A stretch of 13,512 bases of DNA from Baffinella frigidus (GCA_026770585.1 MU647570.1:52506-66017), one strand, 5' to 3'; counted from the first letter of the stretch, positions 1-6,558 are shown. The notes: a model not told the origin generated them from the sequence alone. Numbers and translations are program-made.

Positions 1-160
1 AAACCCCAAACCCCAAACCTCAAAACTCAAAACCCCAAACCCCACAACCCACACCCCACACCCCACACCCCAAACCTTACACCTCAAACACCCCAACACC
101 CAAACACCCAAACACCCAAACACCCAAACCCCAAGCCCTAGACCTTACACCCTAAACCCG
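1..160. repeat. Degenerate telomere-like C-rich tract
   Basis: Irregular tandem run of CCCAAA, CCCCAAA, CACCCAAA and a few CCCTAAA/CCCTAGA words. It reads as the C-rich strand, the orientation expected near a left chromosome end. The heavy variation means it is a decayed or subtelomeric tract rather than an active telomere end. Confidence 0.75.
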
Positions 161-223
161 AAAAGGTCCAGCCACGCCCGCCGAACCTCCCGCCGGCACG
201 CCGACGGGCGTTTGGAACGGGCT

Positions 224-302
224 TTAACCGCGGATAGCGTTCCTTGTGCCCCCATTAACCGCGGATAGCGTTCGTGTGCCCCCATCAACCGCGGATAGCG
301 TT
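224..302. repeat. 31-bp tandem repeat, about 2.6 copies
   Basis: Units start at 224, 255 and 285. Each begins T(T/C)AACCGCGGATAGCGTTC and ends in a GTGCCCCCA-like tail; the third copy breaks off into a palindrome. Reading frames through it give repeated peptides, but that follows from the DNA repeat and is not evidence of a gene. Confidence 0.8.
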
Positions 303-318
303 CTAGAACGTTCTAGAC
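301..318. promoter_or_regulatory. Heat-shock-element-like palindrome
   Basis: TTCTAGAACGTTCTAGAC contains alternating TTC and GAA blocks at 5-bp spacing, the eukaryotic heat-shock-factor consensus. Bases 302-317 form a perfect 16-bp palindrome. No convincing gene lies next to it, so function is unproven; it could simply be the end of the tandem repeat. Confidence 0.35.
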
Positions 319-406
319 AAAACCGTGACCCCCTAAGCCCCGAAATCAGGTCTGAGTGGTCGTGCCACGCCCGTCGAACCTCCCGCCGAAGAGATTGGTC
401 TGGAAA

Positions 407-460
407 CCCAAATTCCTCAACCCTAATCACCCCTGAACCCTGCACCCTAAATCCTGACAC
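407..460. repeat. Short decayed CCCTAAA tract
   Basis: Contains AACCCTAA, ACCCTGCACCCTAAATCCTGA and similar words in the same orientation as the tract at the left edge. A similar run recurs at 12085-12122. Confidence 0.5.
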
Positions 461-605
461 CAAGGGACGCGGCGGGTCGGACACAATCGCCCGCGCGTTT
501 TCGCACCTCTGGGGGGGCGCACACCCCGCATGCATCCGCGCTGGCGAGGCACGGCGTGACCACCAAACGCCTCCCAAGGCAAACCTGTATGAACCGCGGC
601 AGGCC

Positions 606-684
606 AGCATGGCCTTTCTGCAGGATGCGTTCTGGTGTCCGCCCATGTTGGGAGCTCCAAGAACCTCAAGGAACCCAAGGATCC
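606..684 (+). mobile_element. G element copy A (GATCCGAAAGG family)
   Basis: Shares with 1031-1130 the order GCATGGCCTTTCTGCAGGAT, then a (T/C)GGTGNCCGCC block, TGTTGGGAGCTC, and AAGAACCT(C/A)AAGGA repeats. The 5' GATCCGAAAGG start is not preserved here. A short dispersed non-coding repeat; the mechanism of spread is unknown. Confidence 0.65.
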
Positions 685-815
685 AACTCGCTCATGAGAA
701 CACCCCGCAGGCATCCGCTCTGGAGAGGCAGGGGGGGGGCGTGCGGGCAGGGCGAGAGATTGAGCTCACGGAGCAGGCTCGAAGACGTTGCGGTCTCCAA
801 CCTCATCCCAAATAG

Positions 816-931
816 AGCTTTCTAGAAAGCGTTTCTCGTCAACGAAATTTACTACAGAACCGCTCTACTATTACTATTAAGATCAAATCGTGTATTAAAT
901 TTCAGTGGCGAGAAATCCGTTGTAGAAAGCT
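816..931. mobile_element. AT-rich inverted-repeat element
   Basis: Arms 816-850 and 897-931 are inverted repeats, about 27 of 35 positions matching, with outer ends AGCTTTCTA/TAGAAAGCT. The 46-bp centre is AT-rich, unlike the GC-rich surroundings. Looks like an old MITE-type element; TA dinucleotides lie near both edges (813-814 and 936-937). Confidence 0.5.
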
Positions 932-1030
932 TTGTTAATGATCAAACTCTCTCACTCTCTCGGCGCCCCTGCCCAAACACAGCCTCGGCTCGGGTGCATG
1001 ATTTGTCTCTTGCACCGGGGGGCCTGATGT

Positions 1031-1455
1031 GATCCGAAAGGAAGCATGGCCTTTCTGCAGGATAAGTTCCGGTGACCGCCTGTGTTGGGAGCTCGAAGAA
1101 CCTAAAGGACCTCAAGGACCTCAAGGACGTACCTTTTAGCCGGTTTCTGCCGCGATAAAGGCCGACTTGGGTTTGGTGTGTGTGCGAGCGCGCTCCTATT
1201 TTGGAAGCAATCACCTAAAGGATACTCGGCTTCGGCAGGTCCTGTCGCCGGACCAGGTCCTAGCGCTACCCGCGGATCCTTCAAGCCCCCCTGTACAGAG
1301 GATCGCGGCAGAACCAGCTAAAGGCTATCCTCATACGGGTGTGAGTTACCCCAAAGAGCAACGCGCTCTCACACACCAGGATCCTTTAGGTCCTTTAGGT
1401 TCTTCGAGCTCCCAACATAGGCGGACGCCGGAACTTGTTCTGGACAAGCCTGGCG
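1031..1455. mobile_element. Fold-back of two G elements (copies B and C)
   Basis: Copy B (1031-1130, plus) begins GATCCGAAAGGAAGCATGGC. Copy C (about 1379-1455, minus) is its inverted partner: AAGTTCCGG(T/C) then CCGCCT(G/A)TGTTGGGAGCTC and GAAGAACCTAAAGGACCT match. An inner inverted pair, near 1132-1156 and 1301-1325, carries CCTTT(T)AGC(C/T)GGTT(T)CTGCCGCGAT. The whole could fold into a long hairpin with a loop of about 150 bases. No protein-coding capacity is seen. Confidence 0.6.
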
Positions 1456-1553
1456 TGGTCTACGAGGTACCCAAGACCCCCGAAACCCGGGGGTTGACAC
1501 CCGCGCTCACCGTGCCGCTGGCGGGCACGCTAAAAAACGAGTCTGTCGCGGTG

Positions 1554-1571
1554 GTATACATATAAATAAAG
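1554..1571 (+). promoter_or_regulatory. TATA-box-like sequence
   Basis: TATACATATAAATAAAGG includes TATAAATA, a match to the eukaryotic TATA consensus, in otherwise GC-rich DNA. An ATG in strong Kozak-like context (GCCACCATGT) lies near 1651 but opens only a 25-codon frame. Promoter function is therefore speculative. Confidence 0.25.
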
Positions 1572-1841
1572 GTCGCATGAAGAGAGAAATGTGTCTCGCT
1601 CGGGAGAGGGAGAAAGGTGCGTTTGTTACGGATCGAACCCAACATGGCCACCATGTATTCCCTTCCGCGAAGGCCTTGTAAGAGTGGGACCTACACGCCA
1701 AAACACGGGCTGCTCCACGCACCCCCTTGAGGCACAGTTGTAAACTATAATGTATGATGGCGCGTCGCCACTCCCCTGCCCCCCGGTCTCCTAGCCACCC
1801 GCCGTGAGAAAACTCGGCGCTCACCCCGGATACAGTCGATC

Positions 1842-1947
1842 TATCCCTTAAGTGGCCATGCCGACAAATTTGAGGGCCAAGAGGTCCCTAGGCAGGTCCT
1901 AGGGTCCTACGGTAGGGCGTATGAGCCTACTGGCCACTTAAGGGATA
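1842..1947. mobile_element. T element copy 1, TA-flanked MITE
   Basis: Perfect 17-bp terminal inverted repeats starting TATCCCTTAAGTGGCCA, with TA at each outer edge, about 106 bp in all. A second copy lies at 11085-11189 in opposite orientation and is about 91% identical. TA target duplication and short size fit a Tc1/mariner-type non-autonomous element (family-level inference); no transposase is present here. Confidence 0.75.
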
Positions 1948-2004
1948 ATGGCCCGAGGCGGGCTCGTCCTGGACCCGGTCCTCACTTCAGGCTTCACCGC
2001 CCTC

Positions 2005-2130
2005 GTACAGGGGTACCTCGCTCATAAGAAACTGCCCCCCCCCCAAGGACCACCGTAGGGCCCTAGGCATAGTCCTCCTGTAGGGTCCTAGGGGGAGGCA
2101 CTTTCTTATGAGCGAGGTACCCCATGTACA
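2005..2130. mobile_element. M element copy 1, palindromic MITE
   Basis: Ends GTACAGGGGTACCTCGCTCA with the inverted partner TGAGCGAGGTACCCC near 2109-2123, arms continuing through TAAGAAA. The interior carries a C run on the left, a G-rich tract on the right and a CCTAGGCATAG-like centre. Related copies lie at 8041-8161 and 10924-11046; this one is inverted relative to them. Could fold into an almost full-length hairpin. Confidence 0.8.
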
Positions 2131-2262
2131 GGAGGTACTCGAAATCAAGAACGCGCACCGCCCCTAGGGTGTTTCCATGCTCCTAGGACTATCCCTACTG
2201 GAGGACTCTGTGGCGGTGCGTGTCCTTAATTTGAGTAACTCCTGCCGTCCTGGTGCATGTAC
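2125..2262. mobile_element. Palindromic element, second of a GTAC-joined trio
   Basis: Inverted arms 2131-2162 and 2212-2242 match at about 27 of 32 positions (inner ends CGCACCGCC/GGCGGTGCG). The centre has CCTAGGGTG and CTCCTAGGAC words like the M family but the arms differ, so it is a related subfamily. GTAC occurs at both edges and is shared with its neighbours. Confidence 0.65.
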
Positions 2263-2378
2263 ACTACGCTCAAAAGGAGCCCCCCCCCCCTAAGACCCTG
2301 CATACGGCCTATCTAGGGCCCTATGGTGGTCCTGGGGGGGGGGGGTGAGGCTCTGTATGAGTCAGGCACCCCGCGTAC
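2259..2378. mobile_element. Palindromic element, third of a GTAC-joined trio
   Basis: Starts GTACACTACGCTCAAAAGGAG and ends AGTCAGGCACCCCGCGTAC. A long C run at about 2281-2292 mirrors a long G run at about 2334-2345. The centre CCTATCTAGGGCCCTATGG resembles the M-element centre. The arms are more diverged than in M copy 1. Confidence 0.55.
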
Positions 2379-2395
2379 AAGTACACTACCTTGCA

Positions 2396-2442
2396 CCCCG
2401 ATCGGCGCGGACCCTAAACCCTAAACCCTAAACCCCGATCGG
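2396..2442. repeat. Interstitial telomere repeat between direct repeats
   Basis: Three clean CCCTAAA units lie at 2412-2432. They are bracketed by CCCCGATCGG at 2396-2405 and 2433-2442, and the similarity runs a few bases further. This structure is what filling of a break with telomeric DNA would leave (inference). Confidence 0.7.
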
Positions 2443-2466
2443 AGCGCAACGCATTCCTCCTACCCC

Positions 2467-2750
2467 GCGACTGCCTTGTACACAAGGCAGTCGACTGCCT
2501 TATCAATCAAGGCAGTCTACTGCCTTGCGCTCTCCGCCTCCTCGCCGCCGCCGGTCGTGCTTCCTAGCCCGCGAACGACTTTACCTCCTCCTCCTCCTCG
2601 GGCTCCTTGGCGCCACAAGGCAGTTGACCGCCTTGCACAAGACAGTCGACTGCCTTGTACAAGACAGTCGACCGTCTTGCCGGCTCAGCGGGGGGCATTC
2701 CGCCTAGCCCGGGAACGACGTGGCCTCCTCCTTCGGCTCCTTGGCGCCCT
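2467..2750. repeat. Palindromic minisatellite within a compound duplication
   Basis: The perfect 18-bp palindrome AAGGCAGTCGACTGCCTT and its variants occur in two clusters, 2467-2527 and 2613-2682. Each cluster is followed by a copy of a second module (2562-2614 and 2701-2748) carrying CCTAGCCCG(C/G)GAACGAC and CGGCTCCTTGGCGCC-like sequence. The block is therefore a duplication of about 138 bp. Open frames through it have no independent coding evidence. Confidence 0.75.
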
Positions 2751-3148
2751 TGGCGTCCTGTTTTAGAGCCAATTGTTTTAGCGGCCTGATCCAAATAACC
2801 TGTACAAACGGTCATCTCAAGCCTGAATTTTTAAATTTTGTTTTTCAGTCTCCAGGCGGGGGGGGGAGGGGGGAGAGGGTCAGTTGAGGTGCGGCAAGGG
2901 GGGGGGTCATAAGGGGCGCCGTGGGCTGGACGCCTGATGACGAAACAAAAATTGGGGGGAAATGTACAGCAAAAGACTTAAAATTGTATGGGGCCCTTAC
3001 AATTTGAAGTCTTTTTCAAAATCGTTTTCGGCTATGTAAAATTTTGGGCAATTTTGGGCCTAAAGGAAAATCTAAGGATCTCCGGCCATTCAATTTTTTT
3101 GAGGTGACCGTTTTTCAGATCAGCCCGCTCAAAAAACCGGCTAAAGAG
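2751..3148. other. AT-richer non-coding stretch with hairpin
   Basis: No gene is seen. The stretch is locally AT-rich apart from G runs near 2858-2906. An inverted repeat of about 15-18 bp has arms at 2974-2988 and 2998-3012 (AGACTTAAAATTGTA against TACAATTTGAAGTCT, one mismatch) around a GGGGCCC-type centre. Confidence 0.5.
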
Positions 3149-3369
3149 TTTTGGGTTTTGGGTTTAGGGTTGAGGGTTGAGGGTTTGGGGTTTAGGGTTT
3201 AGGGTTGAGGGTTTAGGGTTCAGGGTTCAGGGTTTAGGGTTTAGGGTGTGTGGTTTAGAGTCTAGGGTTCATGGTTTAGGGTATAGGGTTCAGGGTTCAA
3301 GGTTCAGGGTTCAGGGTTTAGGGTTCAGAGTTTAAGGTTCAGGGTTCAGAGTTTAGGGTCCAGGGTTTA
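3149..3369. repeat. Degenerate TTTAGGG array, about 30 units
   Basis: Near-continuous heptamers of TTTAGGG mixed with TTCAGGG, TTGAGGG and a few broken units. The G-rich strand is on the plus strand, opposite to the tract at 1-160. TTTAGGG is the Arabidopsis-type telomere repeat. The preference for TTCAGGG variants suggests amplification of variants after loss of telomerase maintenance (inference). Confidence 0.9.
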
Positions 3370-3443
3370 CCTTGCGCTTGGGGGCGGTTGCGTCGCTGTG
3401 GCGCCGCGCGGGTGAGGTAGCCTCCGAAGAGGAGCTGCGAGGC

Positions 3444-3478
3444 GTGTAGGGTGTAGGGTTTAGGGTTTAGGGTTCAGA
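3444..3478. repeat. Short TTTAGGG outlier
   Basis: GTGTAGGGTGTAGGGTTTAG followed by GGTTTAGGGTTCAG. Separated from the main array by about 75 bp of GC-rich sequence. Confidence 0.75.
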
Positions 3479-3479
3479 G

Positions 3480-3572
3480 CAGCGTGAGATCCTGGCCACC
3501 TTGGCCACTAATTGCGACAAATGGACCCTGCTAAGTGGACCGCACTAAGTAGACCACTCTCAGAGGAAGCCC
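3480..3572. mobile_element. Dispersed short repeat, CTAAGTGGACC family, copy 1
   Basis: Contains CTAAGTGGACCGCA at 3531-3544 followed by a (C/T)AAGTAGACCACTCTCAG block. The same order occurs at 9893-9970, roughly three-quarters identical over 70 bases. Non-coding; several complementary CCACTTAG/CTAAGTGG words suggest an element with short inverted repeats. Confidence 0.55.
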
Positions 3573-3722
3573 GGCCGCTGATCTCACAGAGAGTGAAACG
3601 TTTCGGGGTAGTGTGGATTGGAGGGGTGGATTGAGAACCCCGACCAAGGTAATCCATATACGTATACAGACCCAGTAGACTGATGATAACAACGCGTCAG
3701 TGGTATGGCCCGTGTGGGCGAG

Positions 3723-4100
3723 ACGTTCTCACTTGCCGAAGAGCTGCAAGGGGGGTAGCGAGTCAGACTTTTATTACCAGGTTTATTACTTTATTTCCAG
3801 TGAGACCTTCATTACTAGGTTCATTACTTTATTGCTCGTGAGACCTTTATTACTAGGTTTATTACTGTATTAAGAGGGTGACCTTTGGTACTAGGTGGCG
3901 CCGCTCGACATGAGTCTCACCTGCCAAGGACCTGCATGGAGGGACAGCGAGTGAGAGAGCGAGGCCTGTGTTATCAATACAAACGTGACAGAGAAACCTT
4001 CATTCTAATACAATAGAGAGATAGAGACCTTTATTACGAATGCAACATAGAGATAGTGGCCCTTATTACTACGAGATATTGGCCTTTATTACTACACTGC
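3723..4100. repeat. 38-bp tandem repeat and decayed extension
   Basis: Units at 3765-3802, 3803-3840, 3841-3880 and a partial one at 3881-3895 follow AGACCTTTATTACTAGGTTTATTACTTTATT-like sequence, stated here in part only. Further decayed units (GACCTTTATTACGA, GGCCTTTATTACTAC) run to 4100. A longer direct repeat of about 45 bp (3723-3766 and 3909-3957; TCTCAC(T/C)TGCC core) brackets the array. Confidence 0.75.
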
Positions 4101-4600
4101 CGGTATGTATGCACCCCCACCGAGGCTGTGCAAAAGAATGGGGGGGACCCGCGTCACCTGACGCCCTCTCTCTCTCTGGCTCAGTCTATTTGGTCTCGCC
4201 AATTTGGTGAGTCCGGGTCCTTTTCCGCTCCAAAGTTGACGGGTTCGCGGCTTCACGAGGTGCGCGCGTCGATGCACCTCTCTCTCTCTGGATCTGTAGC
4301 ACGCAAACCCAAGAAAGACACGCTGCAGAGTTTACTCTCTCGCTTAATTTGTAAGAAGCAAACCATTTAACGACACGCTGCAGGGGGTTCTCGCAAACAA
4401 GGACAGGCACCGCCCTAGCGTCCTCATCCTATCAGCATCGGACTGTGCATATTGCGGCTGCCCTGGTTCTCTACGTGAAAACACCCTGCAGGAAACTATG
4501 CACGTGTAGTTTGAGTGTGTGATGAGTGAGGGCATTAGAAGGCGGGGGGTCGTTCTGAGACATCGCTAGGGTGGGACCTCCGGCGCGGCTTCATGAGGAA
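4101..4600. other. Non-coding stretch with dispersed repeat words
   Basis: No credible gene. Bases 4105-4128 match 11753-11776 exactly over 24 bp (core GCACCCCCACCGAGGCTG), with a degraded third relative near 4987. Short CTCTCTCTCTCTGG runs occur near 4167 and 4280, and GACACGCTGCAG occurs twice (about 4317 and 4372). Open frames here lack any protein signature. Confidence 0.5.
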
Positions 4601-4886
4601 GCTCTCGAGGTGTGCGTGCCGCTGCCGCCGCGAACACTGCCGATGCGGGGGAAGAGAGAGGTCATGTGACATGTACCGAGGTGGGTGGGTTTAGTGTGGC
4701 ATTTCCGCCTACGTCACACCGAGAGGATTTCGTGTCAGAGGGCTCTCGAGGTGTGCGTGCCGCTGCCGCCGCAAGCACTGCCGAACCGAGTGTTGTTCAT
4801 CAGTATTGGATGTGAGGTCCGGACGAGCCAACTTGTTAGCAGAGGGGTCTTTGTGTGTGGATATCGCGGCAGCGTCGAAACCTGCC

Positions 4887-4925
<39 letters not shown>

Positions 4926-5112
4926 CGAGCGAGCGAGCGAGAGAGAGAGAGAGACCTTGATTAATGCCACCACGGCCTGACGCCATGCGTGCACCCCCGA
5001 GGCTGTGTGTGAGCAGGAGCGCAGAGAGATGTTCGTGTCCCGAGGCGGGTGGGTTCAGTGTTGTATATCCGTCTAGCTCAAAACGAGCCAACTTGAAAGC
5101 AGATGGCAGAGG
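4601..5112. repeat. 43-bp direct repeat and diverged larger repeat
   Basis: Bases 4601-4643 recur at 4742-4784 with two mismatches (core GTGCGTGCCGCTGCCGCCGC). A longer diverged pair, 4679-4750 and 5041-5112, shares GAGG(T/C)GGGTGGGTT(T/C)AGTGT. CGAGCCAACTTG also recurs at about 4824 and 5085. These repeats explain the alanine-rich open frames in this interval. Confidence 0.7.
4887..4954. repeat. GA microsatellite
   Basis: (GA)n interrupted by GAAA and a GAGC (GAGCGAGCGAGC) stretch. It lies within a long minus-strand open frame, where it yields Ser/Leu repeats that should not be taken as protein. Confidence 0.95.
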
Positions 5113-5164
5113 GAATAGCGTATCCGGTGGATCAAGCGTTGCTGCGTCGAGAGTCTTACGACTA

Positions 5165-5192
5165 CACTTCTCACTGTTGACTGTGAGAAGTG
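5165..5192. other. Perfect 10-bp stem hairpin
   Basis: CACTTCTCAC (5165-5174) pairs with GTGAGAAGTG (5183-5192) around an 8-base loop. Not followed by a T tract; role unknown. Confidence 0.5.
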
Positions 5193-5236
5193 GCCATCTG
5201 TGAGACGTCCAGCTCTGTCTCAGGCTGAGTTGGTCA

Positions 5237-5264
5237 GAGACGGCCACCGCGAGACGGCCACCGC
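5237..5264. repeat. 14-bp tandem duplication
   Basis: GAGACGGCCACCGC occurs twice in direct succession. Confidence 0.85.
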
Positions 5265-5300
5265 ACTCTGCCCTGACCCCCGTTAGGACATAACGCATAC

Positions 5301-5357
5301 CTCGTGGATGTCCTTGAGGTAGTAACCCGCGAGGAAAGAGAGGACCGCCACTGTGAT
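5301..5357 (-). CDS. Candidate 57-nt internal exon, unknown protein
   Basis: On the minus strand a 19-codon block reads ITVAVLSFLAGYYLKDIHE. It is entered by a T-rich tract ending TTCCGCAG and left by GAG|GTATGC, so it has a good 3' splice site, a plausible 5' splice site and a length divisible by three. Third codon positions are mostly G or C, unlike the shadow frames. The frame hits a stop shortly after the proposed donor, as expected if the intron starts there. I do not recognise the protein; the hydrophobic helix has a faint look of a histone-fold helix, but that is not a supported call. It probably belongs with the minus-strand blocks upstream, though a clean in-frame join was not found. 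Confidence 0.35.
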
Positions 5358-5443
5358 CTGCGGAACACGAAATCAACGAAACGAACACGAAATCAACGAA
5401 ACGACTGTGGTGTTTTGTCCGTGCCTGCCACCGTGATCTGCGG
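5345..5443. repeat. 80-bp offset direct repeat around a 20-bp tandem duplication
   Basis: CTGTGATCTGCGG-type sequence at 5345-5363 recurs at 5425-5443, nearly identical over 19 bp. Between them AACACGAAATCAACGAAACG occurs twice exactly (5364-5383, 5384-5403). On the minus strand the duplication forms the T-rich tract in front of the candidate 3' splice site. Confidence 0.8.
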
Positions 5444-5532
5444 CCCCAGCATTCAGCTTGGACAAGCGAATCATTGCACGGACAGCGCGCATGGTGCGCG
5501 ACGAGACGCTGAGCTCCACCGCAAAGGAGTCT
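5433..5532 (-). CDS. Candidate exon, unknown protein
   Basis: Minus-strand block beginning after GGCTGGCAG with codons for RDSFAVELSVSSRTMRAVRA, then MIRLSKLNAGA. Third positions are strongly G/C, and the peptide is a basic, helix-compatible sequence rather than repeat noise. The 3' boundary is uncertain: it runs into the 80-bp direct repeat, where a splice using the repeated CCGCAGATCAC would join to a different frame from the exon at 5301-5357. No family recognised. An ordinary open frame of this length can arise by chance, so confidence is limited. Confidence 0.3.
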
Positions 5533-5597
5533 CTGCCAGCCGAGCACGTGTGGCGCGGGGTGGGCACTTTGCACCCGGGTCCTGCTCCATTTTCTAA

Positions 5598-5631
5598 CGC
5601 GACAATGTGATTACAATGGACCATTGTCGCG
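5598..5631. other. 10-bp stem hairpin
   Basis: CGCGACAATG (5598-5607) pairs perfectly with CATTGTCGCG (5622-5631) across a 14-base loop. It lies between two candidate minus-strand exons. Confidence 0.5.
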
Positions 5632-5659
5632 GAAGCCCCTCGTTGGATCCTGGTGAGCT

Positions 5660-5782
5660 CTGAGCTCTCAGGAAGATGGGGGTTACCGCAGCGAGCAGCA
5701 ACATGCCTGACGCCTCGTCCATCTTATCCACAATATGAGCCGTTACGCCGCGAAGGGCACCCATCAAGGACTCTTGTACCAT
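5660..5782 (-). CDS. Candidate first exon, unknown protein
   Basis: Minus-strand frame starting at the ATG at 5782 in favourable context (A at -3, G at +4). It reads MVQESLMGALRGVTAHIVDK followed by MDEASGMLLLAAVTPIFL. The peptide has an amphipathic start, an acidic turn and a hydrophobic segment around residues 27-38. The frame stays open to 5594, but the part below about 5660 looks like lower-quality sequence. It may be the start of a gene that continues into 5532-5433 and 5357-5301, all on the same strand within 500 bp. No known family recognised. Confidence 0.3.
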
Positions 5783-6117
5783 GTTGCCCCACCGAGCGAA
5801 TCACCTCACTCGCTCTCTCGCTTCTCAAGCACCGCACGCCCGCTCGACCAGTCTGCTCGTTGGGAAAGCGCACGATGAGCGTGCGATGCTGCGCCTGGTT
5901 CTCTTCACCCCCACAAGTTCTCCGGCGGTGTGCAACCGATCGAATCAAATCAGATTTTTTTACGACCTGGTCGCAAAATCAATTTTAACTTCTAAAACAG
6001 TCCACCCTGATTTGATTCGATCAAAATCGCGACCGTTCGTGTCATCTTTCCCGTTAATAATATTGTAAACCTTTTTTGACCAGTTTGGCCTGGGATCACT
6101 TTTCACCAATAAGGAAC
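5783..6117. promoter_or_regulatory. Intergenic region with 16-bp inverted repeat
   Basis: A perfect 16-bp inverted repeat, GATCGAATCAAATCAG at 5938-5953 and its complement at 6007-6022, is separated by 53 bp. A smaller CGACCTGGTCG palindrome lies between the arms and a GCGACC word just outside. The segment is AT-rich and lies 95-180 bp upstream of the secreted-protein ATG, with TTAATAATATTG at about 6054 and CCAAT at about 6106. It is positioned to act as a promoter, possibly divergent with the minus-strand frame at 5782 (inference). Confidence 0.4.
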
Positions 6118-6558
6118 ATGCTGCGCTCTCAAGTCATCTTGGCAGTGGCGCTCATCCTCTGCGCTGTTCAGGGCTTCCCAGGCCGCGCCGCGCCGTTCTC
6201 GCGCACCTGCACTCTCCGGGGCGGCTTAAAGGGCGGAGGAGATGGGGGCAAGGCTGGAGGAGGAGGGGGCAAAGGGGGAGGTGGGGGCAAGACAGGCGGC
6301 GGAATTGGTGGAGGGGGCAGAGGCGGCAAAGTCGGCGGCGGCAAAGTCGGCGGCGGCAAAGTCGGGGCAGCTGCGTCCACAGCGGACCGCGCCGGTCCGC
6401 GCAATCCTGCGCACGATGCCTACTCGAGCTCTCCTGGCGGTGGGAAGAAGGTGCACGATGCTACTGAGAAGCTCTTGAGGGCCCATTCGCAGCTTGTCAA
6501 CACCATGCACACACAGTTAGGGGCTCTGCCTAGCTCTGCCCGGGGCGGCCGCAAGTGA
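6118..6558 (+). CDS. Secreted glycine/lysine-rich protein
   Basis: 146 codons from the ATG at 6118 to TGA. Upstream in-frame codons contain only non-ATG starts, so 6118 is the natural start. Residues 1-19 form a classic signal peptide (MLRS then VILAVALILCAVQG), with likely cleavage before FPGRAAPF. Residues about 36-83 are nearly all Gly with regular Lys (GGGGGK, GGKVGGGKVGGGKV), including a 12-nt unit repeated three times near 6328-6366. Residues about 84-146 form a non-repetitive tail with HDATEKLLRAHSQLVNTMHT, a likely amphipathic helix, ending GGRK. The layout suits an exported structural or matrix protein. An alternative is plastid import in an alga with a complex plastid, because a Phe follows the cleavage site. 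No homologue recognised, and I see no need for an intron. Confidence 0.62.
   Translation: MLRSQVILAVALILCAVQGFPGRAAPFSRTCTLRGGLKGGGDGGKAGGGGGKGGGGGKTGGGIGGGGRGGKVGGGKVGGGKVGAAASTADRAGPRNPAHDAYSSSPGGGKKVHDATEKLLRAHSQLVNTMHTQLGALPSSARGGRK

Larger units (their letters stand above)
171..387. repeat. 24-bp direct repeat pair
   Basis: The 24 bases at 171-194 recur at 364-387 with one mismatch. The pair brackets the 31-bp tandem repeat and the HSE-like palindrome, so the block may have grown by unequal exchange (inference). Confidence 0.7.

Noticed and set aside
246-815. 189-codon plus frame
   Set aside because: The start is made of the 31-bp tandem repeat and the rest crosses a telomere-like tract and a G element copy. 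No protein signature.
1621-1660. Possible tRNA T-arm (GGATCGAACCC on plus)
   Set aside because: On the complementary strand the GGTTCGATCC word lacks a five-base T stem, and no anticodon or acceptor stem could be fitted.
2476-2766. 96-codon plus frame through the palindromic minisatellite
   Set aside because: Its composition is explained by repeat DNA; the opposite strand and other frames are equally open.
3765-3880. CRISPR-like array (38-bp repeats)
   Set aside because: The units are contiguous with no unique spacers, and the context is eukaryotic; it is an ordinary tandem repeat.
5301-5357. Histone-fold (H2A-like) identity for the ITVAVLSFLAGYYLKDIHE block
   Set aside because: Only a loose hydrophobic pattern matches; the surrounding residues do not align with any core histone.
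4735-5574. Longest open frame of the window, 279 codons on the minus strand
   Set aside because: It runs through a GA microsatellite, two direct repeats and the 80-bp repeat. It has no signal, domain or consistent codon pattern, and the better coding-like peptides lie in other frames of the same interval.
6226-6510. Proline-rich or alanine-rich frames opposite the secreted-protein gene
   Set aside because: They are complements of the Gly/Lys repeat codons; the plus frame has the signal peptide and a full start-stop structure.
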